Shown here piece after piece: positions 60,943 to 64,000 of a DNA stretch of 64,000 nucleotides (the first letter of the stretch is position 1; the number at the start of each line of letters is the position of its first letter). The translations under genes and the position numbers were made by a program. The DNA is from JBHELB01 sp041859045. Lineage in GTDB: Bacteria; Hydrogenedentota; Hydrogenedentia; Hydrogenedentales; SLHB01. Under the pieces are notes generated by a model, which was not told the DNA's origin, searched no databases, and worked only from the letters and a program-made list of their open reading frames with translations. The DNA lies in the NCBI GenBank assembly GCA_041859045.1, contig JBHELB010000063.1, positions 25,220 to 89,219 of the forward strand, given 5' to 3'.

Positions 60943-61674
60943 TCAGGAAAAACCAGACCTGGGCTTTCCGATCGCCCACACCACTCCGCCTCCTGCCAGG
61001 AACTGCGCCAAAGCCATTAACTGCCCGTAGGTTAGAGGACCGAGGATCGCAAAGGCATCACGAGCAAACTCTACTCCAAAGCGGCCTGTCCCGTAAATGA
61101 CAAGAAAGAGTGCCAGCGACATTCCTGATCGTCCTAATTCGGGGCCAATAGTTCGCATCCTTAGGCAAACAACCCACGCAATTGCGAGGGCCAAAATGTC
61201 ATAGATGGGCCACGGGCGGAATGGCTGAAACCACTCCGGGAAAGGCGCGTGCAGCGTGATGCCCGGACTGCATCCGGCGAACAAGTCGCCCATTCTCGCC
61301 ACCGCTGCCCCCACGGCAACTCCCGGTACAAGATGGTCCAGATTCGCGGCTACCGGAGCACGAATCACGACGAGAAAAAGCGCGCTCCCAAGCAACGTTC
61401 CCCAGATTCCGCCGAACGACCCCAACAGCACGTCGACGGCGACATTCGCCCCGGCACCCGCGCCGTAGCCCGTCCAAGTCGCAAGGTGGCCGTAGGCAAT
61501 CCCTCCCACGGCCCCCCAAAGTGATGCCACGGCGAGCAGCCCTTTCTGCTTGCCCCGCGAAAGGCTACCGTCCTCTTGTAGTGCCCTTAGCGAAAGCATC
61601 ACGAAGAATGCCCAACCCGCAATCAGGAAAACACCATTGGGCGACAGGATGACCGGCCCGATCCGAAGATCCAA
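60943..61674 (-). CDS. Divergent prolipoprotein diacylglyceryl transferase (Lgt)-like protein
   Basis: 243 residues, seven predicted membrane helices. Lgt-type blocks: VARMGDLFAGCSPGITLHAP (Lgt motif GRxGNFxNGE), PWPIYDILALAIAWVV (place of HPxQLYE), and YGTGRFGVEFARD (GLxRFxVEFxR). The canonical Asn and the His of the HPxQ motif are replaced, so activity as a normal Lgt is doubtful. ATG 61674 is near-overlapping nothing; it lies 81 bp downstream of the surface-protein stop with a hairpin between. Confidence 0.78.
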   Translation of the reverse strand: MDLRIGPVILSPNGVFLIAGWAFFVMLSLRALQEDGSLSRGKQKGLLAVASLWGAVGGIAYGHLATWTGYGAGAGANVAVDVLLGSFGGIWGTLLGSALFLVVIRAPVAANLDHLVPGVAVGAAVARMGDLFAGCSPGITLHAPFPEWFQPFRPWPIYDILALAIAWVVCLRMRTIGPELGRSGMSLALFLVIYGTGRFGVEFARDAFAILGPLTYGQLMALAQFLAGGGVVWAIGKPRSGFS

Positions 61675-61691
61675 TCATTCACCTCATTTGC

Positions 61692-61723
61692 AGTCAGGCG
61701 TCGCCTAAGTCGACGACGCCTGA
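61692..61723. terminator. Hairpin between the surface-protein and Lgt-like genes
   Basis: Perfect 11-bp stem GTCAGGCGTCG (61692-61702) with CGACGCCTGAC (61713-61723), 10-base loop. No T-tract follows on either strand, so it may be an attenuator or processing site and not a full terminator. Confidence 0.5.
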
Positions 61724-61755
61724 CCAACACTCAATCATTCTGCTAAGGCTATGTC

Positions 61756-64000
61756 TTAGTCACGAGAGCGCCGACCGCGGCCAACGCGATGGAGCGCCAG
61801 GGAAAGCGTAAACAGCGTAGAGAACATCGCCGCCCAACTAAAACCGGAACCGGTGATGCCGATGTCAACCGTACCAACGCCACCCAATTCAGCCTTGATG
61901 GCTTGACCAAGCTGGACAACGCCCGAGTGATTCACCTCAAACTGAATGTACGTCTGGCCGTTGTCCGAGACAACCTTCTGGCTGCCCGGGACCATCCAGC
62001 CCACGACATTGGCACCCAGGTACCAACCGCTCGTCGCGTCGGACTCGCTGTAGTAATAGACGTCCACCTTGGAGGGGTCAACGCCCGCAGGCACCGGGAT
62101 CTGGACCGGCACAGGAGCGGCGAATACGCCCGTCTGGCCGATGCTATACACGCTCGAAGCCCGTGCGGCAAGGATCTCGGGAAGTCCCTCGACGCCAGAC
62201 GCTTCATCGACTGAGACACCCACAACTGGCGCTCCAGCCTTGCCCTCATCGATGAGGAACTGCTCAGTCACCGTGGGCACAACCTCACCTGTCACCGTCG
62301 AGGCTCCGACCGTGACTGTGACTACCGCGCCCACCGGCATTGCATCTGTCGGCGCAACAAGAACCCAACCATCCCGCCCATCCGCCGGATCGGTCGCACG
62401 CCAGACGCCACCATTCGCCACATAGCCCGGCCCTTCGACCGCGGCCCATACCGACGCGGCGTCAATCGCCGTATCCGCAGTGAGACGTAGCGCCAACGTA
62501 GCCATCGAACCAACAGAAGATGCGGACCTGGCACGGAGACCTTGTGGCAACGCCTGTTCCTTTATCTTCGCGGTCAGCATCTTCGCACCGGAGCAGCCAC
62601 CGCCGGCTTGTCTCACAGCCACTGACTTGGGGCTGCCAGTCGCTCCAGCCGCTGTGAACGTGATATTCCCGCTTCGAACTGAACCGCTATTATCCGCGTA
62701 ATTCACCGTCACGGTGGCGCTTTGACCCGCACCGAGGCTGCCACTCATCGGACTCTGAATCGTCATCCAGTCGAGCGACTCCGATGCACTCCAGGAGAGA
62801 GTTCCGCTACCACCATTCGTCACAGTGAACATCGTCGAGCCCTGCGTGCTTCCCACGTCACGAGCATCTGGGGTCACAGACAGCATGGGGGTGACCACAG
62901 GAGCGGTCACACGCAGCGTGATGTTGCCCGAATCCCCGCTATAGCCGTCCACTGCGATCTGATATGCTCTCCCTGCCACAGCGTTGAACGCCGTTCTACT
63001 GGTGCCGATTCCGCCGCTGTCGTCGTCACTTGCCACTGTCGCCAAGGTCGAGACGCTGCTACCGGTGTAGACGCCGAGGAGTGTGTCAAAGCCACTGCCG
63101 ATCGTATCGACCTGGGCGCTTCCGCTGACCGTCGGCGTCCATGTCCACCACAGGCTTTTCCCGCCGTTTTTGCCAGCATGGTTTGGCTCTCCGGCCTCCT
63201 TCGTCGCGCCGGTATTAGTTGCTGTCACCACTCCGCCGTTGGCGCTGATGGCAGCCCGATTCGCGAAGTTGTCGTTCGCCACTCCCGGAGGTGGGTTTAC
63301 CGTAATGGTCTTGGTGTATTCGTTGTCTCTCTCGTCGCTTTCCGAGATTGCCGAAGTGGAGTCGACTCGAACCATGATCGTATGGGTTCCCGCGCTGAGC
63401 GAACCGATGGAAAAGTCAAGCACCCACTCATAGCTCCCCGCATGCAATTGGGGAGCGGTATACCAAGACCCTTTCTCTACTCCGTCCACGAACAGACTTG
63501 TATCGAACCGCGTCGCTGTCGGCACTATCCCGTTGTTTACGACCGCCCAGTTCACGTAGATCATGTCCGTCGTGTATAGCGAGCTAGCGTCGCTTGTCGC
63601 CCCGGTCGTATTTGACACCACTATCTTGTCCGTCCACTCCGAAGGTTGATATGGGGTCAGGTTGGGCAATGTCACCACTGTTCCGGTCCCCGATATAGCC
63701 TTAGTATTCGTGCCGCCGGTGTAATCACAGTTCACCGTCAGGTTTCCACCATAGCTGACCGCGGAAGTGGGTGAAAACGTGACCGCTACGTTCTGGGAGC
63801 TGCCCGGTGCAATCGAGCCGGACCAGTTACCGCTGAATCCGGGCGGATAGGTAATCCCCGTAACGGTGAGCGCGGAGTTGCCCGTATTGCTAATTGTCAA
63901 CGTCCGCTGCGCCGAGGCGCCCACCGCCACATTCCCGAACGACAAGTTCCCACTCAACGACACAATGCGCGTCGGGGCGAGGGTGCCATTGCCAGAGACG
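61756..64000 (-). CDS. Large beta-rich surface protein with C-terminal anchor, 5' end outside window
   Basis: At least 748 residues visible. From the left: HYDIN-like Ig domain (LSFGNVAVGASAQRTLTISN), CARDB-like domain (about 110-240, FDTSLFVDGVEKG, LSAGTHTIMVRVDS), pre-peptidase/choice-of-anchor-like domain (NDNFANRAAISANGG ... GKSLWWTWTPTVSGSAQVDT), BACON-type repeat (TLSWSASESLDWMTIQSPMS), unique region, then membrane helix WAAMFSTLFTLSLALHRVG with RGRRSRD tail. The frame runs past 64000. The tail resembles sorting signals of exosortase/rhombosortase-type systems; it lacks PEP. Confidence 0.85.
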   Translation of the reverse strand, partial: VSGNGTLAPTRIVSLSGNLSFGNVAVGASAQRTLTISNTGNSALTVTGITYPPGFSGNWSGSIAPGSSQNVAVTFSPTSAVSYGGNLTVNCDYTGGTNTKAISGTGTVVTLPNLTPYQPSEWTDKIVVSNTTGATSDASSLYTTDMIYVNWAVVNNGIVPTATRFDTSLFVDGVEKGSWYTAPQLHAGSYEWVLDFSIGSLSAGTHTIMVRVDSTSAISESDERDNEYTKTITVNPPPGVANDNFANRAAISANGGVVTATNTGATKEAGEPNHAGKNGGKSLWWTWTPTVSGSAQVDTIGSGFDTLLGVYTGSSVSTLATVASDDDSGGIGTSRTAFNAVAGRAYQIAVDGYSGDSGNITLRVTAPVVTPMLSVTPDARDVGSTQGSTMFTVTNGGSGTLSWSASESLDWMTIQSPMSGSLGAGQSATVTVNYADNSGSVRSGNITFTAAGATGSPKSVAVRQAGGGCSGAKMLTAKIKEQALPQGLRARSASSVGSMATLALRLTADTAIDAASVWAAVEGPGYVANGGVWRATDPADGRDGWVLVAPTDAMPVGAVVTVTVGASTVTGEVVPTVTEQFLIDEGKAGAPVVGVSVDEASGVEGLPEILAARASSVYSIGQTGVFAAPVPVQIPVPAGVDPSKVDVYYYSESDATSGWYLGANVVGWMVPGSQKVVSDNGQTYIQFEVNHSGVVQLGQAIKAELGGVGTVDIGITGSGFSWAAMFSTLFTLSLALHRVGRGRRSRD

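Noticed and set aside
1..64000. CRISPR array
   Set aside because: No regularly spaced identical repeats with unique spacers were seen; the only near-tandem repeat is the 42-bp duplication at 54755-54832.

Overview
The window reads as chromosomal DNA of a GC-rich Gram-negative bacterium. Signs of an outer membrane are the beta-barrel porins, lipoprotein signals, lipopolysaccharide-core-type kinases and parvulin chaperone. PEP-CTERM sorting, Tat-exported glycosidases, GH89-like and GH127-like sugar genes and many small regulators recall environmental lineages such as Hydrogenedentota, Planctomycetota or Verrucomicrobiota relatives. That placement is inference; no rRNA or tRNA gene is visible.

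1-25 kb is mostly housekeeping: a partial acyl-CoA ligase, mgtE, then a striking three-gene block (lipoprotein hexaheme cytochrome, outer-membrane barrel, 14-heme lipoprotein cytochrome) with the layout of a porin-cytochrome conduit for moving electrons across the outer membrane. There follow an SH3/M48/TPR cluster, two tandem WaaP-like kinases, a PEP-CTERM protein behind a sigma54-type promoter, ispG, a rhodanese, M23 peptidase and parvulin genes, rsmD, nrdR (with two NrdR boxes exactly 31 bp apart in its own promoter), fumC, an LctP-type permease and an incomplete sugar ABC transporter.

25-42 kb is carbohydrate-oriented: a flippase-like membrane protein, creatininase-family hydrolase, Tat-exported six-hairpin glycosidase, Kup, and an IclR regulator divergent from a catabolic operon (YdcZ-like protein, MFS transporter, GH89-like enzyme, sugar isomerase-like protein, Gfo/Idh/MocA oxidoreductase, GH127-like enzyme). 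A 10+10 bp palindrome overlaps the -35 box of that operon. The operon is followed by a decayed outer-membrane barrel gene.

42.6-61 kb is an accessory island. It holds a VapBC-like toxin-antitoxin pair and then the most unusual system of the window: a sigma54 activator with a DHH-like N-terminal domain flanked by two textbook -24/-12 promoters pointing away from it. One drives AAA+ ATPase, PD-(D/E)XK nuclease, RNase J-like metallo-beta-lactamase and a helical protein; the other drives a triple Cys-repeat protein and an unknown protein. The architecture parallels RtcR-rtcBA but with different effectors. Next come small zinc-ribbon genes, a WYL-regulated operon of two membrane proteins with a 15-bp inverted operator pair, a GGCT-like protein, and a lipoprotein/M23 gene cut by an IS1380-family element with a 4-bp target duplication.

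The window ends with a divergent Lgt-family protein and a large multi-domain surface protein that runs off the right edge.
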